64,000 nt of DNA from Candidatus Micrarchaeaceae archaeon (GTDB lineage Archaea > Micrarchaeota > Micrarchaeia > Micrarchaeales > Micrarchaeaceae): NCBI GenBank assembly GCA_027310825.1, contig DAIDAC010000003.1:1-64000 (forward strand). The letters are read 5' to 3'. This document shows, one piece after another, positions 27,180-35,458 of this stretch. A model generated the notes under the pieces. That model did not search any database. It saw nothing but the letters and a program-made list of their open reading frames with translations, and was not told the origin of the DNA. Numbering within the stretch: position 1 is the stretch's first letter; each line of letters begins with the position of its first letter. Position numbers and translations under genes: made by a program.

Positions 27180-28322
27180 TTATTCTATCGTGCTCTTGAA
27201 CATCCTCATGCTTAACAGCACCATGATGATGACGAACACTCCAAGTATGGCGAAATCCCACAACGCGGTGTTGAGAGGATATACTCCCTGCACGATAACG
27301 TCCCTGAGACCCTCTACTGCATATGTTGCAGGATTGATTACGCTGATCGGGTAGAGCCATGACGGGAGCGCCTGCGTTGGCAGTATCCCCCCGCTCAGGA
27401 ACCAAGTCGGAAGGGCAAAGACCTGCGACGCTATGGCGAAAACCTCTACCTTCTTTATCCTTGTGGCTAGCATGATTGCAAGCGAAGTGAATCCTACAGA
27501 AAGTATCATCGCTATCAATATGATTGGTATAAGGCCGACGATTCCCATGGCTATGCTAGAGCCGAGAGCGACTCCCACTATAATTGCTATCGCTGCATAG
27601 AGCACGGACTGGAGTGCGCCAGCGACAAGTTTTCCTAGCACTATCGCATTCTTGTTTATTGGGGCCACAAGGAACGTCTTCAGGTTTCCGAACTGCCTGT
27701 CTGTTATCAGCGACATTCCTGTCCCGAACATCGATCCGAATATTACCACCATGGGAATTATCCCGCCGAAAAGGAAGTCCTTGTAGTTGCCTCCTGCTCC
27801 GCCGATGGGGACTGCCTGCGAGCTCTGGATCTGCTGCTGCGGCAGATATGTTGTTGCTTGATAATTGTTCTTTTGAGCTGTAAACTGGTTGACCGCATTT
27901 TGTATTGCAGGAAGAGTTTCCTGTGCAAGCGTCAGCTGTCCGCTGCTATAGTATATTACTACGCTCGGGTTGCCGTTGGCCAGGTGCGGGAAGCTGGGCA
28001 GTATGACTACTACGAAGTTTATCGCCCCGTTGTTAAGATTTTGCAGGGCTGTTTGCTGGTCTGTTATCGACTGCACATAAAGAGTGGTGCTTAGTTGAAG
28101 CGTGTTTATGAATTGGCTTGCCTGCACGTTGCCGGCATAGTTGACGATGTCCATCGGAACCTTCGACACTGTCTGGCCAAGGTTTCCGAAGAAGAGAAGT
28201 ATGACAAACGGGAATATCGCTGACCTGATGAGGTTTGTCCTAAGGTTGCTTCTGAAGATGGCCAGCTCACGCCCGGCTATCGAAAGCGTGTCTTCAAGCA
28301 ACGTATTCTTGTGGTCTTCCAT
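27180..28322 (-). CDS. ABC-2 type transporter permease
   Basis: 380 residues from ATG 28322, which shares one base with the ATPase stop (TGATG). It has an N-terminal membrane segment (SAIFPFVILLFFGNLG), a large external loop (about 60-200) and five further hydrophobic helices, including the ABC-2 signature region GMSLITDRQFGNLKTFLVAPI. This is the DrrB/YhgE-type architecture of exporters. The large loop is rich in Gln and Asn. The gene is in an operon with its ATPase and a PadR regulator. Confidence 0.92.
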   Translation of the reverse strand: MEDHKNTLLEDTLSIAGRELAIFRSNLRTNLIRSAIFPFVILLFFGNLGQTVSKVPMDIVNYAGNVQASQFINTLQLSTTLYVQSITDQQTALQNLNNGAINFVVVILPSFPHLANGNPSVVIYYSSGQLTLAQETLPAIQNAVNQFTAQKNNYQATTYLPQQQIQSSQAVPIGGAGGNYKDFLFGGIIPMVVIFGSMFGTGMSLITDRQFGNLKTFLVAPINKNAIVLGKLVAGALQSVLYAAIAIIVGVALGSSIAMGIVGLIPIILIAMILSVGFTSLAIMLATRIKKVEVFAIASQVFALPTWFLSGGILPTQALPSWLYPISVINPATYAVEGLRDVIVQGVYPLNTALWDFAILGVFVIIMVLLSMRMFKSTIE

Positions 28323-29311
28323 CAGTTCGCACCTCCTCTCATTCTTGTCCATGTGGATACCGCTTCGCCAGTCGTATCCCTCATTCCAGAGCCTGTCAGC
28401 TTCATGAAAACGTCATCGAGCGTCGGCTGGTGCATCCCTATGGAGAGCACGCTAATCCCTTCACGCTCAAAGTCTTTTGTAATTCTTGCGAATGTCTCCT
28501 GCGCCTTCTTGTTCAGCGGAGCGTCGACTTTCTGCGCGCTTATTGTTGTGGTGAGGCCGAATTTTGTCTTCAGTATCTTGGCAATTTTCTCTATCTCTCC
28601 AGGCTCGGTGACTATCTCTAGCACAGCTTCTACCCCAACAAGCTTCTTCAGCTCCGATGGCGTCCCCATCGCAATTATTTTTCCATGATCTATTACTGCT
28701 ATCCTATCGCAGAGTTCATCAGCTTCTTCAAGATACTGGGTAGTCATTATGATAGTTGTGCCGCGCTTTCGCAGCTCGTGTATTCTTTGCCACATGTGTG
28801 ACCTGTTCTGGACGTCGAGTCCCGTGGTCGGTTCGTCGAGCACAAGTATCCTCGGTTCCTGTATCATCGCCTTCACAAGGCCAAGCCTCCTTTGCATTCC
28901 GCCGGAGTATGTGCCTGCCCTCTGCTCGGCGAACTTTGTTAGGTCAGCGTCAGCGAGTGCGTGGTTTACCCTTTTGTCTATCTCGCTCTCTTTTACATGA
29001 TATAGCTGAGCAAAAAGCTGAAGGTTCTGCTTTCCTGTCAGGTCTGGTTCGACGACTGTCTCCTGCGTCATTAGCCCTATCATCTGCTTTATCCTCTCTT
29101 TGTTTTTAACGTTGTCAAGGCCCGCAACCTTTATCGACCCTGATGTCGGGATCAGCAGCGACAGAAGCATATTTATTATTGTGGTTTTTCCTGCACCGTT
29201 CGGTCCGAGAAGGCCGAATATCTCCCCGTCATCGATGTTGAGCGAAACGTTGTTCACTGCGGTGAAGTCGCCGAACTTCTTTGTAAGACTCTTTATGTCA
29301 ATAATGCTCAT
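28322..29311 (-). CDS. ABC transporter ATP-binding protein (DrrA-like)
   Basis: 329 residues. Walker A is GPNGAGKTT, the signature is YSGGMQRRLGL, Walker B is ILVLDEPTTGLD, and the switch His lies in TTQYLEEADE. The C-terminal ~90 residues match the extra domain of DrrA-like drug-exporter ATPases. It starts in an ATGA overlap with PadR and ends in a TGATG overlap with the permease, so all three are tightly coupled. Likely an exporter of drugs, lipids or cell-surface material. Confidence 0.95.
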   Translation of the reverse strand: MSIIDIKSLTKKFGDFTAVNNVSLNIDDGEIFGLLGPNGAGKTTIINMLLSLLIPTSGSIKVAGLDNVKNKERIKQMIGLMTQETVVEPDLTGKQNLQLFAQLYHVKESEIDKRVNHALADADLTKFAEQRAGTYSGGMQRRLGLVKAMIQEPRILVLDEPTTGLDVQNRSHMWQRIHELRKRGTTIIMTTQYLEEADELCDRIAVIDHGKIIAMGTPSELKKLVGVEAVLEIVTEPGEIEKIAKILKTKFGLTTTISAQKVDAPLNKKAQETFARITKDFEREGISVLSIGMHQPTLDDVFMKLTGSGMRDTTGEAVSTWTRMRGGAN

Positions 29312-29646
29312 TCGAACAACCCAGATATCTGCTTCATCGTCTCCTTCTGTATCTTTCGCGCTGACGACAAGACTGCATCACCCCGCTTTGTTATTTTGTA
29401 GTATTTCTTCGTACGGCCATCCTCGCTCTTAGTCGTTACGCTGATGTAGCCGCTCTGCTCGAGCGATTTTATCGTGTTGTAGACGTCGTTCTTTATATCA
29501 TCGCCGAAGAACTTTGCGAAATGCCCTTTGCTGAACTCTTTCATCAGACCATAGGAATAGACCGGGCCCTGCTTGATCCTGACGAGTATCCTCATGCGCA
29601 GAATCATTCGCTTTAGCTCCTTCCCGAAGTAATTGTCCTTCAACAC
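29308..29646 (-). CDS. PadR-family transcriptional regulator
   Basis: 112 residues. The winged-helix shows the family pattern: the YSYGLMKEF helix, VYNTIKSLEQSGYISV, the wing SEDGRTKKYYKITKRGD, and a C-terminal dimer helix. PadR repressors commonly control their own operon with an adjacent exporter and release on ligand binding. A large palindrome lies directly upstream at 29669-29692, fitting autoregulation. Confidence 0.9.
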   Translation of the reverse strand: MLKDNYFGKELKRMILRMRILVRIKQGPVYSYGLMKEFSKGHFAKFFGDDIKNDVYNTIKSLEQSGYISVTTKSEDGRTKKYYKITKRGDAVLSSARKIQKETMKQISGLFE

Positions 29647-29668
29647 ACCCCCTGATAGTTTGAATTAA

Positions 29669-29692
29669 ATATAGTTTAAAGTTAAACTATAT
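29669..29692 (-). promoter_or_regulatory. Palindromic operator over the PadR operon promoter
   Basis: Perfect inverted repeat with 11-base arms (ATATAGTTTAA/TTAAACTATAT) and a two-base spacer. It is 23 bases before the PadR start and includes TATA-like sequence. A third partial copy of the half-site (ATAGTTTGAA) lies at about 29655-29664. Binding of the PadR dimer here would block the promoter. Confidence 0.65.
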
Positions 29693-29706
29693 AAGGCTTT
29701 CGCTGC

Positions 29707-29741
29707 ACTTCGGATTAAAAAGAAAGAAAAAGAGAATGAAA
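29707..29741 (-). terminator. T-rich terminator after dnaG
   Basis: On the minus strand, right after the DnaG stop, the sequence reads TTCTCTTTTTCTTTCTTTTT, a typical archaeal T-tract terminator. Confidence 0.5.
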
Positions 29742-31226
29742 TCAGAGCTTTCCGTGCTCCTTTGTGTAGATCAGCATGCCTTCGAACGTCCTCGTTATCT
29801 GGTTCGCCTTCATGCCATAGATCTCGCGGGCTCCGAACTTGAATGCAAGCTCTATCAGTCGCTGCGTGACCACTCCATCGAACACAATCGAATGTATGCC
29901 CTTGGTGTCCTGCACTGCCTGGACAAGCTCTCTTACAGGTATCTCTGTTATGAGGGAACCGCTGCTGTCGAACAGCCTTCCTCTAAGCGTGTTGTGCAGT
30001 TCGTCTAGCGCGCTAATCATGGATGGATTCGGCATTCCTGGCGAAGACGGCGGTGCGCTTCTCTGTTGCAGAGAAGGTATCCCTCTCATCGGATCGCTGT
30101 TGGTTCTTGAAGAGCTCCTCAGATCCTTTATGTCGAGGTCATCTGTCATGAAGCTTTCCTCCTCTCGCTGTGGTGAAGGCCTTCCCGAATTCGAAAGGTT
30201 GTTCATTATCGCAGTAGGGCTTAATATCTGGGACTGCTGGTTGCTCTGGCCAGACGAAGCCGAAGCCTGCTGTTGCTGCTGTACTGCTTGCTGCTGCAGC
30301 GGCCTTGCCGACGATATCGGCCTGTTGTTGAACTGCTGCCTCTGCGGCTGAGCCGCTTCGTTCCTGAACTTCTGCTCTCCGGTCATTTTCTTCTGTCCCG
30401 GGAACATCTGGTCGATTGGAACTCTCGATCTCAACGCTTTGATTATCTCTTTTCTTGTAAGCTCCTCTACCTCTTTTCCGTCCGGAGCCCTTGCAATGAA
30501 GTCGATGTCGCCGACGTTCATTATGCTCTTGAGGATTATGTCTCCGCCACGGTCTCCGTCAAGGAACAGGGTTGTGTCCTTTGCCTTGATTAGGTCTACG
30601 ATGGTCTTCGGCACAGTTCCTGCAGCTCCTCCTATGGATATGCAGTTGGCTATGTCGCTCTTGAGGAGAGCGATGACGTCAGCTCTTCCCTCTACAAGTA
30701 TTATCTCTTCGCTGCTGTCGATTTCCGGACCTGCCGCAAGCTTTTCTGCTCCGTATTCGATGACTACGCTCTGCTTCACGTCAACTTCTACCAGCTCGCT
30801 GATCTCTCTGCTGTCTGGTATCTCTGTTTGAAGAAGGTTCTTGACAAGCTCCTTTGCCCTTGCCACTATCTTGTTGCGCTTGTCGCTTCTTGTGTCCTCT
30901 ATCTTTTCAATCTTGAAATGTGTTTCGAACGGACCTACTCTGTCAACCGATTCGATCGCAGCTGCAAGTATGCAGGTCTCTACTCTTCCCAACGAGCTTG
31001 GGAGATGGAGCTTTCCGTTAGTCCTGTTTCCCATGCTCCTTGTGTCGATTTCTATTCTGCCGATTTTGCCGTTCTTCTGGAGCTCTCTCAGGTCGAGGTC
31101 GCTGCCCAAAAGGCCTTCTGTCTGCCCGAAAACTGCTCCGATAATGTCCGGCTTTTCAACCAAGCCCGATATGTCGAAAGTAGCTTCTACCATGTACTTT
31201 ACAATGTCTATGTATGTTTTTGCCAT
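29742..31226 (-). CDS. dnaG: Archaeal DnaG (Toprim, exosome-associated)
   Basis: About 494 residues from MAKTYID at 31226. The Toprim core has Glu in IILVEGRADV and the acidic pair in LFLDGDRGG, both intact. The N-terminal domain fits archaeal DnaG, which associates with the RNA exosome and has primase-like activity in some species. From about residue 280 to 410 is a long low-complexity linker rich in Gln, Ser, Pro and Asn, ending in a short conserved C-terminal domain (ELHNTLRGRLFDSSG onwards). The linker is long for the family. Confidence 0.93.
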   Translation of the reverse strand: MAKTYIDIVKYMVEATFDISGLVEKPDIIGAVFGQTEGLLGSDLDLRELQKNGKIGRIEIDTRSMGNRTNGKLHLPSSLGRVETCILAAAIESVDRVGPFETHFKIEKIEDTRSDKRNKIVARAKELVKNLLQTEIPDSREISELVEVDVKQSVVIEYGAEKLAAGPEIDSSEEIILVEGRADVIALLKSDIANCISIGGAAGTVPKTIVDLIKAKDTTLFLDGDRGGDIILKSIMNVGDIDFIARAPDGKEVEELTRKEIIKALRSRVPIDQMFPGQKKMTGEQKFRNEAAQPQRQQFNNRPISSARPLQQQAVQQQQQASASSGQSNQQSQILSPTAIMNNLSNSGRPSPQREEESFMTDDLDIKDLRSSSRTNSDPMRGIPSLQQRSAPPSSPGMPNPSMISALDELHNTLRGRLFDSSGSLITEIPVRELVQAVQDTKGIHSIVFDGVVTQRLIELAFKFGAREIYGMKANQITRTFEGMLIYTKEHGKL

Positions 31227-31516
31227 TAATGTCACTTTTTGTGCGGCGTTGCCGCTGTTGTCAAAATGCGACAGAATGAGGCTGGTTTACACTACGCTTT
31301 ATTCAACTTTACGGCTTGCAACAATGGGTTGCAGTCGAGGAAGATACTTCAAAATCCTTTTTGGAGTATAAAGACGCATGTGATATACCTGAGTCATTTG
31401 TAACTTTTTGACGAATAAGTATGCGTTGAATAGATATATAAAGATATCCTACCGGTTTCTACGAATCCGTCGAAAACGCTAAATATCTCCAACTTCGCAT
31501 ATATGCCGGCGTAACC
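31227..31516. other. Divergent intergenic region between dnaG and a repeat-family gene
   Basis: About 290 bases with no convincing reading frame. A small hairpin (GCGGC/GCCGC) lies near 31241-31253, and a CTAAATATCTCC box at 31479-31490 is the promoter of the gene at 31517. An AT-rich TAGATATATAAAGATAT near 31432-31448 could be another TATA site. I see no C/D-box or tRNA-like structure. Confidence 0.4.
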
Positions 31517-32671
31517 ATGCCACAAAAGTCAAGTCCTGAAAAACAGGCCCAAAAGGGGGATGTTCTTGCAAAGGAAGCCGAAGGAATGGTGCGGTATTTC
31601 ATAGACAGGAACGGAAGGATTCCGAATGAGAACGAGGCTCTGTCCCAGCTCCACCTCGGCGCTTTCATAGAGAGGCAGAAGCGCGAGGGATCAAGCTATG
31701 GGGCATTCATAAGATCCCTACACACCGGCAGGCTTCTTAGAGGCAGGAGCCTTGAAGAGGTCGAGCGAATGCTTGGCGAGATCAAGACAACAATTGAAAA
31801 ATTCCAGAAAGAGCAGTTCAGGCTCCCCACATCATCGGAAATGACAAAATTGCATAGCGATACAATGCAGAAGGTTGCCAAAGGCGCGCTATGGTCCATG
31901 GGGATATTCGAATACAATGATATCATAGGCTACTTCGGCATTAGGCCGCAGAGCAGAGAGGACTTCAGGCTTGCACGCCTTGCCACGCATGCAGTCGAAT
32001 CAGTGAAACAGCTCCGCGAGCGCGTTCCAAATGCATTTGTAGACGAGCGCAAGGTGCGGGAGCTAGGCAACGGTTCATTTTTGTATGAACTGAGGCACAA
32101 AAGCTACTCACATCTAAACATTAACGGCTTCGACGATTTCCTAAAACTGATCGGCATTGAGCAGCCGGTAGCGAAGCCAGTTGCGCTGAAGAGGAAGCAT
32201 TATAGGATAGGCGACAAGCCCAACCCTAGCGCCATCTACCAGCCCCACGGAGCCGCAGCTGCCTATCTGAACTTCTGCAAAGAGCGCGGGCGCATTCCTA
32301 CGATGGAAGAGATGAAGGAGCAGCTGAACATGGGCAGCATAATCCAACGCGCCGATTCAGGCCAGCTTGCATCTAAGGGCATAATGAACTTCCAAGGATT
32401 CCTGTCTATGCTCCGCGCAAGGACAGAGCTTGCTCTTGAGGAATTCTGGACTACTGAAGCAGGAATGGCAGAGGCACAGAGGAGAGTGCGCGCCCACGCA
32501 TCGGCGCAGAAGAAGGTTGTCACCACGCAGCAGATGGTGGACGAGCTGCACCTGCTGCCATTCATTCGCAAGAACCCAGTCGAAAGATTGGGCTTCACAA
32601 CATGGAGCGCGTTCGCGCGCAAGCTTTCAGAGGATGAACTACAGCTAAAACCGCAGGATGATGGAGCGTGA
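31517..32671 (+). CDS. Second repeat-family protein (about five divergent units)
   Basis: 384 residues of the same repeat family as the giant protein, but more diverged. Recognisable pieces are DRNGRIPNENEA, LHLGAFIERQ, FRLPTSSEMTKL, SMGIFEYNDIIGYFGI, NINGFDDFLKLIGI, ERGRIPTMEEM and LGFTTWSAFARKL. These give about five helix-GRxPT-FG-xx-N/D-LL modules. There is no methyltransferase or HTH block. The charged first 20 residues are probably disordered. Its promoter carries the CTAAATATC motif. Presumably nucleic-acid-binding if the family is. Confidence 0.75.
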   Translation: MPQKSSPEKQAQKGDVLAKEAEGMVRYFIDRNGRIPNENEALSQLHLGAFIERQKREGSSYGAFIRSLHTGRLLRGRSLEEVERMLGEIKTTIEKFQKEQFRLPTSSEMTKLHSDTMQKVAKGALWSMGIFEYNDIIGYFGIRPQSREDFRLARLATHAVESVKQLRERVPNAFVDERKVRELGNGSFLYELRHKSYSHLNINGFDDFLKLIGIEQPVAKPVALKRKHYRIGDKPNPSAIYQPHGAAAAYLNFCKERGRIPTMEEMKEQLNMGSIIQRADSGQLASKGIMNFQGFLSMLRARTELALEEFWTTEAGMAEAQRRVRAHASAQKKVVTTQQMVDELHLLPFIRKNPVERLGFTTWSAFARKLSEDELQLKPQDDGA

Positions 32672-32759
32672 TACGACGCCTGCCAAGTGCCGGACAATCT
32701 ATTTATATTATGTTTGGTGAACAATAGTGGCGCAATGCAGTAACATTGTGTGATCAAAA

Positions 32760-33575
32760 ATGGCGAAAGAAAACCTCTATCTGGTAAAGATGGGAGGCAG
32801 CAGCATAACCGACACAACAAAAGAAAAGGTTGCGAAAAGAGAAGTTATAGCTCGTCTGCTAACCGAGATCAACAACGCGAAGAAGAACAGCAACGCAAAG
32901 ATAATAATAGGCCACGGAGCCGGATGCTTCGGCCACAACCAGGCAAAGAGATACAACGTGAGCAGCGGGCTAAAGGACAACGAGAGCGTGAAGGGAGCAA
33001 CTCTGACAAGAGAAGCTGTCCAGGAACTAAACAAGATAGTAGTCGACGCCGGCATAGAGCTCGGGCTTCCTGTGCTTGGATTCTCGCCGTCTGGATTTGC
33101 GGTCTGCAAGAGCAAGAAGATAGTAGACGGAATGACATCTCCGCTTTCTCATTCGATCGGCAACGGATTCCTTCCGATTGTGCACGGAGACGTGATGACT
33201 GACCTTGACCAGGGAGCAAGCATAGCGTCAACAGAAGAGGTATTTCGATTTGTATCATCGCAGATGAAGCCTGACAAAATCGTGTTGGGCACAGACACTG
33301 ACGGGGTTTTCGACAGCAATCCGCAGACAAACCCGAACGCAAAGCTTATCGAATTCATAGATGGAAAGAACATAGCCTATGCAATGGAATGCGCAGGCGG
33401 CGCAACAAAGACCGACGTCACAGGCGGAATGCATTCCAAGCTGGCGATCCTTTACGACATGGTGAAGTCGACAGGAGCTACCGGCTACATTGTCAACTGC
33501 AGCAAGCCTGGAGTGGTAGAAGCTGTCCTTTCAGGAAGAGAGAAGGACGTTAAGTGCACAGTGGTAAAGCCATAA
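32760..33575 (+). CDS. ipk: Isopentenyl phosphate kinase-like amino-acid-kinase-family protein
   Basis: 271 residues. The amino-acid-kinase fold shows the N-terminal lysine in LVKMGGSSITD, then IIIGHGAGCFGH (the family usually has GGGSFGH, with the substrate His retained), DVMTDLDQGA and LGTDTDGVF. The TKTDVTGGMHSKL segment is the ADP-binding loop. It phosphorylates isopentenyl phosphate to IPP in the archaeal mevalonate route, fitting the GGGP synthase at 59195. The VKGATLTREAVQELN segment also fits the family. Confidence 0.87.
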   Translation: MAKENLYLVKMGGSSITDTTKEKVAKREVIARLLTEINNAKKNSNAKIIIGHGAGCFGHNQAKRYNVSSGLKDNESVKGATLTREAVQELNKIVVDAGIELGLPVLGFSPSGFAVCKSKKIVDGMTSPLSHSIGNGFLPIVHGDVMTDLDQGASIASTEEVFRFVSSQMKPDKIVLGTDTDGVFDSNPQTNPNAKLIEFIDGKNIAYAMECAGGATKTDVTGGMHSKLAILYDMVKSTGATGYIVNCSKPGVVEAVLSGREKDVKCTVVKP

Positions 33576-33635
33576 CTTTTTCTGACTACTATAAGTTATA
33601 AATATTTCCAAGGCTGAAAGGAACGAAGTGAAATA

Positions 33636-34439
33636 ATGGCGACACCGAGGAACGGCAACAGAATCACAGCCGTGGCTTCTTCTATTCCGACCGCTAATCT
33701 GAAAAGAGACGAGCGGCCGAGAGAGCTGGTGAGGAGAGAGTCGGTAGCAACAGCTCCGGTTCAGAAAAGAGAGGAAAGGCAGGCAAATTATGTCATCACG
33801 TGCGAGCCGCGCGAAGCGATCGAGCAGGCTGTAAAAAGGATCCAATTGTTCTACAAAGCATACGAAAGGTCGCCGACCGCCAGGGAAGCGATAACAGAGC
33901 TCAGGATCGGCAGCATTATCACTTCTGCGAACGCTGGCAGGTTCAAGGATCTAGGGGTAGAGAAGTGGAACGATATTCTGACGTTGGCTGGAGTTCCTGT
34001 AAACCTGGCAAGGAACCAATGGACAACGGAGAAGGCCGTCAAGGAGGTAACTACAGCAATCAAGGATTTTTACTTTAAGAATGGAAGGGCGCCGAGCAGC
34101 AAAGACGACGCCATAGAACTTGGCATAATCAGCATTATCGGCCCGATGTACCGTGGTGCTCTGAGGAAGTTTGGAATAATGTCCTGGAACGACCTCCTTA
34201 GAAAAGCTGGCGTGCCCCTGAACAAGCCACACACACGGATTACAAAGGAGAGGGTAGACGATGCGATCAAGAAGATGCAGAGGTTCAAATCAGAAAATGG
34301 CAGAATGCCGTCGACAAACGAGTTCCGCTTCAACCTTGGCCTCAATGGAATCTTCACGGCGATTTGCAGAGGCTATCTGAAGCAGTTCGGAATTGCATCG
34401 TGGAAAGACCTAGTCACAGTCGCAGAGAACGCAATTTAA
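33636..34439 (+). CDS. Third repeat-family protein (three canonical units)
   Basis: 267 residues. After about 45 flexible Arg-rich residues there are three clean units of the giant protein's repeat. Landmarks are ERSPTAREA and VEKWNDILTLAGVPVN, GRAPSSKDDA and IMSWNDLLRKAGVPLN, then GRMPSTNEF and IASWKDLVTVAENA. It has no catalytic domain. This is the simplest member, and the best template for defining the repeat. Promoter: TTATAAATATTT at 33594-33605, about 36 bases before the ATG. Confidence 0.8.
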   Translation: MATPRNGNRITAVASSIPTANLKRDERPRELVRRESVATAPVQKREERQANYVITCEPREAIEQAVKRIQLFYKAYERSPTAREAITELRIGSIITSANAGRFKDLGVEKWNDILTLAGVPVNLARNQWTTEKAVKEVTTAIKDFYFKNGRAPSSKDDAIELGIISIIGPMYRGALRKFGIMSWNDLLRKAGVPLNKPHTRITKERVDDAIKKMQRFKSENGRMPSTNEFRFNLGLNGIFTAICRGYLKQFGIASWKDLVTVAENAI

Positions 34440-34522
34440 AAATCCGAAAACTTCGACATTTGACACTAGGATATAGGAAGGCTTATATATTTCCTAAAAT
34501 GAAACGTTTTGCAGTGAATGAG

Positions 34523-35005
34523 ATGACAGTAACTAGAGATAGCACAAGGCAGACACGCAGCCCAGAAGCATTGGTAAGAACAGAGTCAAAGCCGTTGAAG
34601 GTAGTTCCGGGCATTGTAGGCGGCAAGAGAGTCAATGTGGTTGTTGCTGAGAACGGTGCAGTGGCCTGTTTAGTAGATGTTGAAACTGGAAAGTCTGTTG
34701 CAATACCACAGGGAGATTCAAATGTTGGGCCGATAGTGACATTATCAGCAAAGCCTATAGAAGGAGCAATCATAACAACGGAGGAGCAGCTCGTAGGCCT
34801 TGCCAGAACATTGTCGAAGTACGGAAAACCAACGACGACTCTGCTTCAAAGCCAGAAGGGCCTCACCTTCGGAGAAGGAAAGAGCAAGAGGGTAGCCGCA
34901 ATAATGAAAGACGGCGTAGACGAATCGAGTCCGATAAGCCACATATGGTTCATAGAGAACGGGCAGAGGTTTGAGGATAAGATCGTAGAGGAACTGTTTG
35001 ATTAA
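34523..35005 (+). CDS. Hypothetical protein
   Basis: 160 residues from ATG 34523. In-frame starts at 34499 and 34364 exist, but the TATA box (CTTATATATTTCC at 34482-34494) would place transcription start after them. The protein is mixed alpha/beta with valine-rich strands (NVVVAENGAVACLVDVETG) and an acidic C-terminus. Not recognised. The stop overlaps the convergent hjc end by four bases. Confidence 0.6.
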   Translation: MTVTRDSTRQTRSPEALVRTESKPLKVVPGIVGGKRVNVVVAENGAVACLVDVETGKSVAIPQGDSNVGPIVTLSAKPIEGAIITTEEQLVGLARTLSKYGKPTTTLLQSQKGLTFGEGKSKRVAAIMKDGVDESSPISHIWFIENGQRFEDKIVEELFD

Positions 35006-35412
35006 ACCTCAATTGGTTTTGAACTGGAGCCGACGATGTGCTCCAGCTTTCTTCCTATTTTTATTGCATTTTTCTTCGTTACCGTGTAGTTCTTTTCTGT
35101 TTTGTTCATCTCAGCCATTGCGATGAAATACCAAGCGCCTCCAGGCATTCTCCAAGCCATGTAAGTGTCCATTCCGCTGTTGTCTCGCCAAGCGCAGAGG
35201 GCGTTGTACTTCTCATGGTCGATGGAAAGGCTTCCATTGTCCCACGCCTTTGACTCGAACGCCATTCCCTTTTTGCCCTTGAACGCGACTATGTCTGGAG
35301 GGCTTGTCGGGTTGACCCCTGAGCCTGCGCTTCTCATTACAGAGTAGCCTATGCTGTACAAATAGTTGAGGAGTTCGCGTTCTGCCCTGGCTCCTTTGTT
35401 ATATCGTGTCAT
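35002..35412 (-). CDS. hjc: Holliday junction resolvase Hjc
   Basis: 136 residues from ATG 35412 (MTRYNKGARAE); an upstream start eight codons away is less likely. It has the archaeal resolvase nuclease core: KGARAERELLNYL with the first Glu, PPDIVAF with the Asp, and the ExK pair in AFESKAW. A dimer cleaves four-way junctions during recombination. It lies directly downstream of the Hef-like helicase on the same strand, with a 46-base gap. Confidence 0.92.
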   Translation of the reverse strand: MTRYNKGARAERELLNYLYSIGYSVMRSAGSGVNPTSPPDIVAFKGKKGMAFESKAWDNGSLSIDHEKYNALCAWRDNSGMDTYMAWRMPGGAWYFIAMAEMNKTEKNYTVTKKNAIKIGRKLEHIVGSSSKPIEV

Positions 35413-35458
35413 TGAGGTCGCGATACTGTAGAGCAATTAATTGATTTAAGTCTTGCTG

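Noticed and set aside
31227-31516. Possible C/D-box small RNA upstream of dnaG
   Set aside because: A GTGATAT and CTGA occur, but no proper pair of C and D boxes with correct spacing.
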